A stretch of 64,000 bases of DNA from positions 4,630 to 68,629 of the forward strand of contig CALDNN010000225.1 of assembly GCA_937915455.1 (NCBI GenBank). The letters are read 5' to 3'. The position numbers were made by a program, and so were the translations under genes. Source of the stretch: Pelethousia sp002409725. Its GTDB lineage: Bacteria > Bacillota > Clostridia > Christensenellales > CAG-138. Under the pieces are notes generated by a model, which worked only from the letters and a program-made list of their open reading frames with translations, did not search any database and was not told the origin of the DNA. Of the stretch, positions 39,163 to 48,462 are shown piece by piece. The first letter of the stretch is position 1. Every line of letters begins with the position of its first letter.

Positions 39163-40148
39163 TTTCCGATTTCGAATTCGAAGGCGAATACGAAGGCCCC
39201 GAAGCGACGCTGGAAGCCCGGGCGGACAGCGCCGGGGAACGGCTGGATGTATTCTGCGCCCGTTCCTTTGGCCTCACCCGTTCGCAGGCACAGCGGGCCA
39301 TCGCTTGTGGCAACGCCGCCATCGAGGGGCGAACAGCCAAAGCCAGCGATAAGCTGCGGGAGGGAGACTTCGTTTCCTTTCTGCCGCCACCCGTGCGCGA
39401 ATTGGAGGCCAGGCCCCAGGATATCCCCCTCTCGATCGTGTATGAGGATGCGGATATCGCCGTGATCGACAAGCCCCAGGGCATGGTGGTGCACCCGGCG
39501 GCCGGCAATCCGGACGGCACGCTGGTCAATGCCCTGCTCTTTCATTTGGAGGGGCTTTCCGGCATCGGCGGGGCGGCCCGGCCCGGCATCGTGCACCGCA
39601 TCGATAAGCTGACCAGCGGCCTGCTTGTGGTGGCCAAGAACGACCTGGCCCACAATTCCCTTTCGGAGCAGCTCAAGGCCCATACGGTCCGACGCACCTA
39701 TATCGCCATCGTGGAGGGCAATTTTCGCGAGGATGCAGGCACGGTGGACGCGGCCATCGCCCGCAGCCGCACCGACCGCAAGCGCATGGCCATCGATAGG
39801 GAAGGCCGCAGCGCCGTGACCCATTGGCGGGTGCTGGAACGCTACGGGAAATTCACGTTGATAGAAGCCAGGCTGGAAACGGGCCGCACCCACCAGATCC
39901 GGGTACATATGGCGAGCCTGGGCCACCCCGTGGCCGGGGATGTGGTATACGGTCCTTCGAAGCCCAAGCTGGGCCTCGAAGGCCAGGCCCTGCATGCGGC
40001 CCGGCTGGCTCTCCGCCACCCGCGCACGGGGCAGGATATGGCCTTTGCAGCCCCAGTGCCGGCGTATTTCCGCACAGCCCTGCAAAAGGCGGGCAGGCCG
40101 GGAGACGAGGATATCGAGGCTTTTTTGCAAAAACTCTGGGGGGAATGA
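39159..40148 (+). CDS. rluD: RluA/RluD family 23S rRNA pseudouridine synthase
   Basis: 329 residues: S4 domain (about 26-85), then the RluA-type catalytic domain with Asp149 in GIVHRIDKLTSGLLVVAKN, the VHPAAGNPDGTLVNALLFH region and ETGRTHQIRVHMASLGHPVAGDVVYG. It converts uridines to pseudouridine in rRNA; which positions cannot be told. lspA-rluD is a common gene pair. The acidic first 20 residues (EFEGEYEGPEATLE) are an unusual extension. Confidence 0.92.
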   Translation: MISDFEFEGEYEGPEATLEARADSAGERLDVFCARSFGLTRSQAQRAIACGNAAIEGRTAKASDKLREGDFVSFLPPPVRELEARPQDIPLSIVYEDADIAVIDKPQGMVVHPAAGNPDGTLVNALLFHLEGLSGIGGAARPGIVHRIDKLTSGLLVVAKNDLAHNSLSEQLKAHTVRRTYIAIVEGNFREDAGTVDAAIARSRTDRKRMAIDREGRSAVTHWRVLERYGKFTLIEARLETGRTHQIRVHMASLGHPVAGDVVYGPSKPKLGLEGQALHAARLALRHPRTGQDMAFAAPVPAYFRTALQKAGRPGDEDIEAFLQKLWGE

Positions 40149-40151
40149 GCC

Positions 40152-40802
40152 ATGGCAAAGGCGAAGCGCAACCAGGGCCGGGGCTACCTGCTCTTTACCG
40201 GGGCGATGATCGCCTGCTGCGTGGGCCTGTATGTGGCGCAATCCCTGCCTGCGGCCCCGGCGGAGGCGGAGCCGACGCCCACGCCCCTTTACCACAGCTA
40301 CCCCTCCGAGGATGCCTTCTTAGAAAACGCCGCCGCCTTCGGTCTCCCGGCCCAGCCGGAGCCGGAGGCGGGTAAGCTGCCGGGCTCTGCGGAATATCGG
40401 CTCGCCCGCGAGGATATGGCGGATGCTTACCTGACGCTCTCCTTCAGGGAAGGCGGGGTCTGCGCCTTCCTGCTGCGCCTGCCCGATGAACCGGCCCCCG
40501 AAAAATTGCCCAAGAACGCCACGCCCATCGAAGCGGATGTTTACCAAGCGCGGCTTGAAGCTTACGCCGCCTGCCAGGCCTGGCGGCAGGAAGCCCTGCC
40601 CGCCCTTTGTACCGCCTTAGACCCCACCGGCTCCTGCACGGCTGCTGATATCGCCCGCTTTTGTGCTCTGCTCGAGGAAACGGCCCAAACAGGCGCCAGT
40701 CGGGAAGAGAAGGCGGGGAACCTTGCCTTTACCTGCTACATCGCCCGGAATGAGGCGGAGGGATCTCTGATCTGCGCCTCCGCTACAAGGAGCGATAACT
40801 AA
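40152..40802 (+). CDS. Membrane-anchored protein of unknown function
   Basis: 216 residues: basic start, one membrane helix (about 12-30), then an extracytoplasmic part with a Pro/Thr linker. It begins 3 bp after rluD, so it is part of that operon. Three Cys in the soluble part could form disulfides. No domain is recognised. Confidence 0.75.
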   Translation: MAKAKRNQGRGYLLFTGAMIACCVGLYVAQSLPAAPAEAEPTPTPLYHSYPSEDAFLENAAAFGLPAQPEPEAGKLPGSAEYRLAREDMADAYLTLSFREGGVCAFLLRLPDEPAPEKLPKNATPIEADVYQARLEAYAACQAWRQEALPALCTALDPTGSCTAADIARFCALLEETAQTGASREEKAGNLAFTCYIARNEAEGSLICASATRSDN

Positions 40803-40817
40803 AGCAAATTATATGTC

Positions 40818-40851
40818 GATACTTGCAAGTATCCACCAGTTATTGTATAAT
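40818..40851 (+). promoter_or_regulatory. zapA promoter with a palindrome over the -35 box
   Basis: TTGCAA (40,823-40,828), 17-base spacer, TATAAT (40,846-40,851). The perfect palindrome GATACTTGCAAGTATC (40,818-40,833) covers the -35 element and is a candidate operator. Confidence 0.65.
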
Positions 40852-40907
40852 ATGGAAACAGGTATACCATATATTTTGTGTAGGATCGCTTGGGGGAAGG
40901 AAATACT

Positions 40908-41222
40908 ATGGATAAAACGCATGTCACCGTACAGATCGGCGGGCAGGATTTTCGTTTGGCTGCTGAGGAGAGCGAGGTATATGTCCGCAAGATCGCCAAG
41001 TATGTCAACGAAAAGATCGAAGAGGTGCAGCGGGCCTATCCCAATTTGAGCACGGGCAATTGCGTTCTCCTGGCGGCGCTGAATTTATCCGACGAGCTGC
41101 ATAAGCTACGGGAGGATTACGACGCGCTAGATTCCCGCATTTCAGAGCTCCGGGAGATGCCCCGCCAAAGCGCGCCCGTCAAGCGCCCTTTCGAGAGCGG
41201 GAAAGCGCTGCCCACAAAATGA
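40908..41222 (+). CDS. zapA: Cell division protein ZapA
   Basis: 104 residues with the ZapA pattern: VTVQIGGQDFRLAAEESEVYVRKIAKYVNEKI, then NCVLLAALNLSDELHKL and a coiled-coil C-terminus. It bundles FtsZ filaments at the septum. GGGGGAAGG lies about 8 bases before the ATG at 40,908; the TTG at 40,890 is less likely. A U32 peptidase and mutS2 follow, the usual Firmicute order. Confidence 0.93.
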   Translation: MDKTHVTVQIGGQDFRLAAEESEVYVRKIAKYVNEKIEEVQRAYPNLSTGNCVLLAALNLSDELHKLREDYDALDSRISELREMPRQSAPVKRPFESGKALPTK

Positions 41223-41296
41223 GCTGATGGCGGATGCTGTGCGGCCCGGGATGTTTCCCGGCCGCTTTTTTGTCCCTGAACAGAGGAGAAAAGACT

Positions 41297-43384
41297 ATGC
41301 TGCTTTTATCGCCCGCGGGCAGCCCCGAGAGCTTGCGTGCAGCCCTACAAAGCGGGGCGGATGGGGTCTACTTCGGCGGGGCCGCCTTCAACGCCCGTCG
41401 GGGCGCGGCCAATTTTGATGAGAACGCCATGCTGAAGGCTTTGGATGCCTGCCGCCTCTATGGCGCGCGTTCCTTTATCACCATGAACACCCTGCTCACA
41501 GATCGGGAGCTGCCAGCGGCTTTGGCCTACGCCCGCTTCCTTTACGAGGCCGGGGCGGATGCGCTGATCGTGCAGGACTTGGGCCTGATCCACCTTTTAA
41601 AGCGGGAATTGCCGGATTTCAGCCTCCACGCCAGCACCCAGTTGGGCGTGTGCGATATCCCGGGGGCCAGGCTAATGCAGGAGTTGGGCCTGAAATGCGC
41701 CGTGCTGGCCCGCGAGGTGGGCCTTGACGGCATCCGCGCCATCCATGCGGCCGTGGATATCCCCCTCGAAGCCTTTGCCCATGGCGCGCTGTGCATGAGC
41801 TTTTCCGGAGCCTGCCTGCTTTCCTCCATGGCCGGGGAGCGGAGCGGCAACCGGGGTACCTGCGCCCAGCCCTGCCGCAAGCGTATGGCCCTCAGCCGCA
41901 AGCCCGGCCCCGATGATTATGCCCTGAGCCTTTCCGACCTTTGCATGCTCGAGCATTTGGATGATCTCGCCTCTGCCGGGGTATCCTGGCTAAAGCTGGA
42001 AGGCCGTATGAAGCGGCCGGAATACGTGGCCGCCGTCACCGCCGCCTACCGCGCCGCCTTGGATGGCGCAAACGCAAAGGAACTTGCCACGCACAAGCAG
42101 CGCCTGCTGGCCCTGTTCGATCGGGGCGGGGGCAAAACGGGCTATTTTTATGGCGATCATGCAATTACGGGCTGCGTGGCCGAGGCGGCCCCGGCAGCCG
42201 CCCTTTTGCGGGAGTTGGCCCAAAGCTACGCCGGCGAGAACCGCCGCCAACCCATCTCATTGCACCTGACCTTGCGTCTGGGCGAACCTGTCCGGCTGAA
42301 AATTACGGCCGAGGGCCGCGCGTCCATCTCCGTGGAAGGACCTGCGCCCGAACGAGCGGAGAAGCCGCAGAGCGCGGCGCGCTATTTGGAGCAGCTAAGA
42401 AAGCTCGGGGACACGCCCTTCATCGCCGCCTCCTGCACGGGGGAGATCGACGAGGATGCTTACCTACCCGTTCGCAGTCTCAACGAACTGCGCCGCCGGA
42501 CCTGTGAGGCTCTAATCGAAGCCCTACGTTTGCGGCGAAAAGCGCCACAGGCGCAGCCCGCCGAGAATCTCGTGCCCGCGCCGCGAAACGAGCCTACGCA
42601 GATACTGGCCCTTGTACGCAATGAGGCCCAGGCGCGCGCGGCCGCGGCGGCCGGGGCGGAAATGGTGGCGCTGGAAGCCTCTTTACAGGCGGAAGCCGCG
42701 TTAAACGCTTTGCAAGACCTGCGCGGGCCTGCCCGGCTGCTCCTTGCCCTGCCTACCGCAGCCCCGCAGGGCAAGGAAACGGCGCGCCTGGAAGGCTTGC
42801 TGCATAGCGGCCTTGTCGATGGAGCCGTGGCGGCGAATATCGGCCAAGCGCTGATGACCGAGGGCCTGGCCTTGCGCATCGCGGGCACCCAACTGAACGC
42901 CTTCAACACCGAAAGCGTGCACAGCCTAAAATCGATGGGATTCGCAGAGGTGATGCTATCTGTGGAACTGACAAAGGCGCAAATGCGTGATATACTGGCA
43001 GTAGATTACGCCTCCGGAATCTCGGCCTATGGCCGGGCGCAGCTGATGCAGCTTTTCCATTGCCCTCGCAAGGAGGCAAGGGGCTGCGGCGGCTGCACGG
43101 GCGTGGGCGATTATCTCGAGGATGAGGCCGGGCGGCGCTTCCCCCTTTCGTCTGTGAAAGGGGCGGACGGCTGCTTGGTGCGCCTATTGAACTGCCTGCC
43201 CACGGATATAACGGATTACCTCGCGCAATTGCCCAGGCCCGGCCTCGTGCAGCTCGCCTTTTATGAGGAGGAGCCCAGCGAGGTATCCCGCCTGATCGCG
43301 CGGGCCAAAGCGGCTCTCGCTGGCGAGGCTGTGGAGCCGCCTGCGAACGCCACCCGCGGCCATTGGAGCCGGGCCGTGGAATAA
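41297..43384 (+). CDS. Peptidase U32 family protein
   Basis: 695 residues. The N-terminal U32 domain begins LLSPAGSPESLRAALQSGADGVYFGG and contains CLLSSMAGERSGNRGTCAQPCRK, a Cys-containing core of the family. A second region (about 370-690) resembles the duplicated collagenase-like part (ending with RCG CTG-type CGGCTGVGDYLEDEAG). Members include collagenases and RlhA/TrhP-type tRNA/rRNA hydroxylation proteins; zapA-U32-mutS2 clustering fits the TrhP/RlhA-like group. Start at 41,297 with GAGGAG upstream. Confidence 0.92.
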   Translation: MLLLSPAGSPESLRAALQSGADGVYFGGAAFNARRGAANFDENAMLKALDACRLYGARSFITMNTLLTDRELPAALAYARFLYEAGADALIVQDLGLIHLLKRELPDFSLHASTQLGVCDIPGARLMQELGLKCAVLAREVGLDGIRAIHAAVDIPLEAFAHGALCMSFSGACLLSSMAGERSGNRGTCAQPCRKRMALSRKPGPDDYALSLSDLCMLEHLDDLASAGVSWLKLEGRMKRPEYVAAVTAAYRAALDGANAKELATHKQRLLALFDRGGGKTGYFYGDHAITGCVAEAAPAAALLRELAQSYAGENRRQPISLHLTLRLGEPVRLKITAEGRASISVEGPAPERAEKPQSAARYLEQLRKLGDTPFIAASCTGEIDEDAYLPVRSLNELRRRTCEALIEALRLRRKAPQAQPAENLVPAPRNEPTQILALVRNEAQARAAAAAGAEMVALEASLQAEAALNALQDLRGPARLLLALPTAAPQGKETARLEGLLHSGLVDGAVAANIGQALMTEGLALRIAGTQLNAFNTESVHSLKSMGFAEVMLSVELTKAQMRDILAVDYASGISAYGRAQLMQLFHCPRKEARGCGGCTGVGDYLEDEAGRRFPLSSVKGADGCLVRLLNCLPTDITDYLAQLPRPGLVQLAFYEEEPSEVSRLIARAKAALAGEAVEPPANATRGHWSRAVE

Positions 43385-43406
43385 AAGCAAAAGCAAGGAT
43401 ACGACC

Positions 43407-45758
43407 ATGCTGGATAAAGTATTAAAAACCCTGGAATACGATAAAATACGTGCGCAGCTGGCGCAGAAGGCCCAATGCTTTGCCGGCCGGGAGCTGGCCG
43501 AGGCGCTGACCCCCACCTTTACGCGGGAGGAAGTCGCCTCCGCCCTGGCCCTTACGGCCGAGGCGGAGAGCCTGTATTTGCGCACGGGCCATGCGCCTGT
43601 GGAGGATTTCCCGGATATGCGCCCCTGCCTCAAACGCATTCACGCGGCGCTCTACCTCTCGCCAACGGAGCTTTTGGGCTTGGCACGGGTTCTTCGGGCC
43701 ATCCGCCTTTGCAAGGAGGCCTTGGAGGCCGCTGAGGACTGCCCGCGCCTTCGAAACCTTTCAGAATGGCTGGCCGCCCACCGCAGCGTGGAGGAGGAGA
43801 TCGGCCGCTGCATCGTCGGCGAAGATGAGATATCCGACGGCGCTTCCCCGGCCCTGGCCCGCATCCGCCGTAGCATGCGGGTCACGAACGATCGGGTGCG
43901 CGAGCGGCTGGGCAACATGATCCGTTCCACTACCTTTCAGAAATACTTGCAGGAGCCGTTGGTAACCATTCGCAACGGACGTTTCGTGCTGCCCGTGAAG
44001 CAGGAATACAGGCAGAATGTGCCCGGCCTGATCCACGACCAATCCGGCAGCGGAGCCACGCTCTTCATCGAGCCCACGGCTGTGGTGGAGCTGGGCAATG
44101 AATACAAAAAGCTGCTGGGCGAGGAGGAAGAGGAGATCGAGCGCATCCTCGCCGAGCTCACGGCCCTTTGCGCCCCCTATGCGGCGGATATGATGGAGGG
44201 CCTAAGCATATTGGGCCGTGTAGACCTGGCCTTTGCCAAGGCGCGCTTGGCCCGGGAGATGGAGGCAACGCGACCGGAGCTTGATGAAAGCGGCTATGCC
44301 CGCATCATACGGGGCAGGCATCCGCTGATACCGGCAGATCAAGTGGTGCCTATCGATATCTGGCTGGGGCAGGATTTTCAAACCCTTATCATTACCGGCC
44401 CTAACACAGGCGGCAAAACGGTGACCCTCAAGACGGTGGGCCTGTTCGTGCTGATGGCCCAGAGCGGCCTTTTCATCCCGGCGCAAGTGGGTAGCCGTCT
44501 GCCCGTGTTCGAGGCCGTGTATGCGGATATCGGCGATGAGCAGAGCATCGAGCAGAGCCTTTCCACCTTCTCCAGCCACATGACCAACATCGTTGCCATT
44601 TTGGAGCGGGCCGACGTAGGCTCGCTGGTGCTGCTGGATGAGTTGGGGGCGGGCACCGACCCCATTGAGGGCGCGGCGCTCGCCATGAGCATTCTTGAAG
44701 AGCTGCACGGTCGGGGCTGCCTCACCGTGGCCACCACGCACTATAGCGAGATCAAGGCTTTCGCCCTCATGCGGCCCGGCATGGAGAACGCCTCCATGGA
44801 ATTCGACGTGGACAGGCTCTGCCCCACCTACCGGCTGTTCATCGGCATACCCGGCAAATCCAATGCCTTTGAAATTTCCCGCCGCCTGGGCATGGGCGAG
44901 GGCCTGATCGAAAAAGCGCGGGGCTACCTGAAAAATGAAGATGTTAAATTTGAGGATATTATCTCCGGGGCCGAGGCCCAGCACCGCAGGGCGGAAGAAG
45001 AACGCCGCCTGGCTGCCGAGGCCCGACAGGAGCTGGATAAGCTCCGCCGCGAGGTGGAGGAGCAGCGTGTGCGCATGGAGGCCGAACGGGAAAAGCTGCG
45101 CGCCAAAGCGAAAGAGGATTCCCGCAAGCTGGTGGCGGATACCAGAACGGAAATGGAAAAGCTGATTGCCGATATCCGGGCCATCCCGGGCGTCGACCAG
45201 CGCGCTGCGGACCGGGTCATCCAGCGCTCGCGAGACACCCTCAGGACCAAGGAGGGTGCGCTGGCCGAGCCCTTGGCCAAAAAGAAGCCCGCCTATGGCA
45301 CGGCTCCCAAGGCCGTGCGGCCCGGGGACACGGTGCGTATCCTTTCGCTGGATCAAAAGGCTACGGTGCTTTCGCCTTCGGATGCCAAGGGCGAGGTGCA
45401 GGTGCAGGCGGGCATTATGAAGCTGAGCGCCAAGTTAAGCGACCTGCGCCTTTTAGAGGATGACGGGCCCAAGAAGGGTGTGGGCAAGATCCAGCTGGAA
45501 GCGGATCGCCAGGCCGGCATAGAGCTGGATGTGCGGGGCATGCTGGTGGATGAAGCCCTGCTTACGGTAGACCGATATATTGATAACTGCCTTTTGAGCG
45601 GGCTTACGGAGATCAGCATCATCCACGGCAAGGGCACGGGCGCGCTGCGGGCCGGCGTCCAGGATTTCCTTCGGCGGGACAAGCGGGTCAAGAGCTTCCG
45701 CATGGGCGCATACGGCGAAGGCGACGCGGGCGTGACCGTGGTCAGCTTCCAAAAATAA
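43407..45758 (+). CDS. mutS2: MutS2 (recombination suppressor / ribosome-rescue endonuclease)
   Basis: 783 residues. MutS-type core and clamp, Walker A GPNTGGKT at 331-338, Walker B LVLLDELGAGTDP, then a long coiled coil (about 510-600, Glu/Arg/Lys-rich) and a KOW-like region. The C-terminal Smr nuclease domain (about 706-783) has LDVRGMLVDEAL and HGKGTGALR. MutS2 suppresses homeologous recombination and, in Bacillus, splits collided ribosomes. It follows the U32 gene by 22 bp. Confidence 0.96.
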   Translation: MLDKVLKTLEYDKIRAQLAQKAQCFAGRELAEALTPTFTREEVASALALTAEAESLYLRTGHAPVEDFPDMRPCLKRIHAALYLSPTELLGLARVLRAIRLCKEALEAAEDCPRLRNLSEWLAAHRSVEEEIGRCIVGEDEISDGASPALARIRRSMRVTNDRVRERLGNMIRSTTFQKYLQEPLVTIRNGRFVLPVKQEYRQNVPGLIHDQSGSGATLFIEPTAVVELGNEYKKLLGEEEEEIERILAELTALCAPYAADMMEGLSILGRVDLAFAKARLAREMEATRPELDESGYARIIRGRHPLIPADQVVPIDIWLGQDFQTLIITGPNTGGKTVTLKTVGLFVLMAQSGLFIPAQVGSRLPVFEAVYADIGDEQSIEQSLSTFSSHMTNIVAILERADVGSLVLLDELGAGTDPIEGAALAMSILEELHGRGCLTVATTHYSEIKAFALMRPGMENASMEFDVDRLCPTYRLFIGIPGKSNAFEISRRLGMGEGLIEKARGYLKNEDVKFEDIISGAEAQHRRAEEERRLAAEARQELDKLRREVEEQRVRMEAEREKLRAKAKEDSRKLVADTRTEMEKLIADIRAIPGVDQRAADRVIQRSRDTLRTKEGALAEPLAKKKPAYGTAPKAVRPGDTVRILSLDQKATVLSPSDAKGEVQVQAGIMKLSAKLSDLRLLEDDGPKKGVGKIQLEADRQAGIELDVRGMLVDEALLTVDRYIDNCLLSGLTEISIIHGKGTGALRAGVQDFLRRDKRVKSFRMGAYGEGDAGVTVVSFQK

Positions 45759-45811
45759 CACAGAAATTTACACCCAGTTCATACAAGCTGCGGGGAAGGA
45801 TGGTATCATTA

Positions 45812-46264
45812 ATGACAAAACTGGCCGTGTCCGCCTGCCTACTGGGGGAGAGCTGCCGCTATAACGGCAAAGCCAAAGCGGATGCAACCGTGATTGAGCG
45901 GGCCAAGGCCGCAGGCGCGCTCGCCATTTGCCCGGAATGCCTAGGCGGCCTGCCTACGCCCCGCCTGCCCAGCGAAATCCGGGGCGGCGACGGGGAAGAC
46001 GTGCTCGATGGCCTCGCCAAAGTGGTCGATCAAGCGGGCCGGGATGTAACGGCGGCCTTCATCAAGGGTGCACAGGAAGCCCTGCGCGTTTGTCAGGAGG
46101 CTGGGGTCACGGAGGCCATTCTGAAGGCCCGCAGCCCTTCCTGCGGCGCAGGAACCATCTACGACGGCAGCTTTTCGGGCCAATGCAGGCCGGGGATGGG
46201 CGTGGCGGCCGCGCTGTTTAAGCGCTACGGTATCGCCCTTTCGACCGAAGAAGAAGCAGAATAA
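45812..46264 (+). CDS. DUF523 family protein
   Basis: About 150 residues. Family hallmarks: KLAVSACLLGESCRYNGK, ICPECLGGLPTPR, and LKARSPSCGAG. Conserved Cys suggest metal or thiol chemistry; function unknown. GGAAGG lies 12 bases before the chosen ATG at 45,812; ATG at 45,800 is a possible earlier start but directly abuts that site. It precedes a two-component system by 12 bp. Confidence 0.9.
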   Translation: MTKLAVSACLLGESCRYNGKAKADATVIERAKAAGALAICPECLGGLPTPRLPSEIRGGDGEDVLDGLAKVVDQAGRDVTAAFIKGAQEALRVCQEAGVTEAILKARSPSCGAGTIYDGSFSGQCRPGMGVAAALFKRYGIALSTEEEAE

Positions 46265-46276
46265 GGGGGAATCGCC

Positions 46277-46957
46277 ATGGAGAAGAATTCCATTCTGGTC
46301 ATCGATGACGACCGGAATATCCTGGCCATCATCGAAATGTACCTGCGCAAGGCCGGCTATGAGGTGACCTGCGGCGAGCGGGGGGATGAGGCCCTGCAGC
46401 TTTTCCGCAAGGTGCAGCCCGCGCTGGTGGTGCTGGATGTGATGCTGCCCGGCCTGGACGGTTGGGAGGTATTGGGCAAGATGCGGGCCGAAAGCGACGT
46501 GCCCGTGATCATGCTCACCGCAAAAGGGGATACGCTCGATCGCATCCAGGGTCTCGACCTTGGCGCGGACGACTATATCGTTAAGCCCTTTGACGCAAAA
46601 GAGCTCCTAGCCCGGGTCAAGGCGGTGCTTCGGCGCAGCAGCCAGCCCGAAAACGAAAAGAGCGTGGAATTCGAGGGCCTTTCCATTTCCCTCGACAATT
46701 ACGCCGTTATTATGGATGGCAAGCAGATCGAAATGCCGCCCAAGGAGATCGAGCTGCTGTTCTTCCTGGCCTCGCGCGAGGGCAAGGTATTCACACGCGA
46801 GCAGCTTTTGGAGCAGGTATGGGGCTTCGATTTCTTTGGTGATTCCCGCACGGTGGATGTGCACGTAAAGCGCATCCGCGAAAAGCTGGGCGAGCGGGAG
46901 GCTTGGCAGCTCAAAACCGTGTGGGGCGTGGGCTATAAATTCGAGGCTAAAAAATAA
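46277..46957 (+). CDS. OmpR/PhoB-type response regulator
   Basis: 226 residues: receiver domain (acidic D10/D11, phosphoacceptor D54, Lys in IVKPFD near 102) and OmpR winged helix (EIELLFFLASREGKVFTREQLLEQVWG, SRTVDVHVKRIREKLG). The histidine kinase gene begins at the very next base after its stop. An HtrA protease follows, so the system probably senses envelope stress. Confidence 0.95.
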   Translation: MEKNSILVIDDDRNILAIIEMYLRKAGYEVTCGERGDEALQLFRKVQPALVVLDVMLPGLDGWEVLGKMRAESDVPVIMLTAKGDTLDRIQGLDLGADDYIVKPFDAKELLARVKAVLRRSSQPENEKSVEFEGLSISLDNYAVIMDGKQIEMPPKEIELLFFLASREGKVFTREQLLEQVWGFDFFGDSRTVDVHVKRIREKLGEREAWQLKTVWGVGYKFEAKK

Positions 46958-48433
46958 ATGTTCAGAACCCTCTTTTCCCGCATGCTGGTCACCTACCTTT
47001 CCGTAACGCTGGGGCTGATGATCCTCTTGGGCGTTACGGTGGGCAGCATGTTCCAGCAGCAATATATGGGGGAAAAGGAGAGCGAACTTCGGCGCGAGGC
47101 CGAGGAGATCGCCGACACGGTGGTCAACCGCTATATGGATGACGACAAGCGGCCCCTGGCGGAAAAGGAGCTATTGACCATCGCCCGTAAATACGACGCC
47201 ATGATCGTGCTGCGCTTTGCCGATGCCAAATACGGAAAACGGGCCTTTGTGGATGAAGGCTCGCAGGAAAAATGGAAGGGCAGCCAGGATATGGATGTGG
47301 AGGAGCAGGCGCTCGCCCTGCTTGACGGGACGGACGCGGGCTGCATCGTCACCAATATGCTCCAGGATCGGGTGGATATCCCGGTGATGACCCTCATAGC
47401 CCCCATCGCTAATGGAGAGAGGATCATTGCGGCGCTTTTTTTGCACACGGATATGAGCCGTATCAACGCCTCCGTGCGCCAGGTATGGATGGATGTGCTG
47501 CTCTATTCCTGTATCGCGGTACTGGTGGCCTTTTTAGCGGTGAGCTATACCACGGGCCGCATTACCCGGCCCATCATCGATATGAACGCCACGGTGCTGC
47601 GCTTTTCCAAGGGCGAGTTCGACCTGCGCCTGCGGGCCAAAGGGCAGGATGAAGTAGCCCAGCTGGGCAAGAGCTTTAACCTGATGGCAAATGAGCTCAA
47701 TTCATTGGAGCAATCCCGCCGCAGCTTCGTGGCCAACGTTTCCCACGAGCTGCGCTCGCCGCTCACCTCCATGCGCGGCTTTTTGGAGGCCATACAGGAT
47801 GGCACCATTCCCCCGGAGGAAAGCCCAAAATATCTGGCGATCGTCATCGACGAGAACCGCCGCATGACCGGCATGGTCAACGACCTCCTGGATCTCGCCC
47901 GCATTGAATCCGGCCAATACGCCCTTAATTTGAGCGCCTTCGACATCAACGAGCTGATCGCCCGCACCCTGCTAACCTTCGAGGCCCGCATCGACTCTGC
48001 GCATATCGAAATAGCGCTTGATTTTTCCGAAAATTACTGCTATGTTGAAGCGGATGCGGACCAGATCGCACAGGTGCTGCGAAACCTCATTGACAATGCC
48101 GTCAAATTCACCCCGGAGGGAGGCCGCCTGACTATTTCCACAGCTGCGGATAAGCGGCTTGCGACCATCCGCGTGGCGGATAGCGGCAAGGGCATGGCGG
48201 CGGAGGATATCCCCTATGTGTTCGATAGGTTCTACAAAGCCGAAAAGGCGCATACCCCCCGCGCACAAAGCGGAACCGGCTTGGGGCTCTCCATCGTCAA
48301 GCGCATTATTGCCGCGCATGGGCAGGATATAACAGTAGAGAGCGAGCTGGGCAGCGGTACGGCCTTCATCTTTACCCTCAAACGGGCTGAGCGGCCCCAG
48401 CTGCAGCCCAAACTCTCGCAGCGGCGTGCATAG
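46958..48433 (+). CDS. Sensor histidine kinase with HAMP domain
   Basis: 491 residues: membrane helices at about 11-31 and 180-200 enclosing a ~150-residue extracellular sensor, HAMP (about 203-255), phosphoacceptor His263 in NVSHELRSPL, and an ATPase domain with NLIDNAVKF, DSGKGM, and GTGLGLSIVKRI. It starts with ATG immediately after the regulator gene. The partner signal is unknown; the HtrA gene 30 bp downstream suggests protein-folding or wall stress. Confidence 0.95.
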   Translation: MFRTLFSRMLVTYLSVTLGLMILLGVTVGSMFQQQYMGEKESELRREAEEIADTVVNRYMDDDKRPLAEKELLTIARKYDAMIVLRFADAKYGKRAFVDEGSQEKWKGSQDMDVEEQALALLDGTDAGCIVTNMLQDRVDIPVMTLIAPIANGERIIAALFLHTDMSRINASVRQVWMDVLLYSCIAVLVAFLAVSYTTGRITRPIIDMNATVLRFSKGEFDLRLRAKGQDEVAQLGKSFNLMANELNSLEQSRRSFVANVSHELRSPLTSMRGFLEAIQDGTIPPEESPKYLAIVIDENRRMTGMVNDLLDLARIESGQYALNLSAFDINELIARTLLTFEARIDSAHIEIALDFSENYCYVEADADQIAQVLRNLIDNAVKFTPEGGRLTISTAADKRLATIRVADSGKGMAAEDIPYVFDRFYKAEKAHTPRAQSGTGLGLSIVKRIIAAHGQDITVESELGSGTAFIFTLKRAERPQLQPKLSQRRA

Positions 48434-48462
48434 CGCGAAGCGATTCGTGGAAAGGAATATAT

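Noticed and set aside
38970..40295. 441-codon open frame antisense to lspA/rluD
   Set aside because: Shadow frame; the plus-strand genes carry catalytic motifs and overlap normally.
44202..45356. 384-codon open frame antisense to mutS2
   Set aside because: Shadow of mutS2; low-complexity His/Gly/Leu composition.
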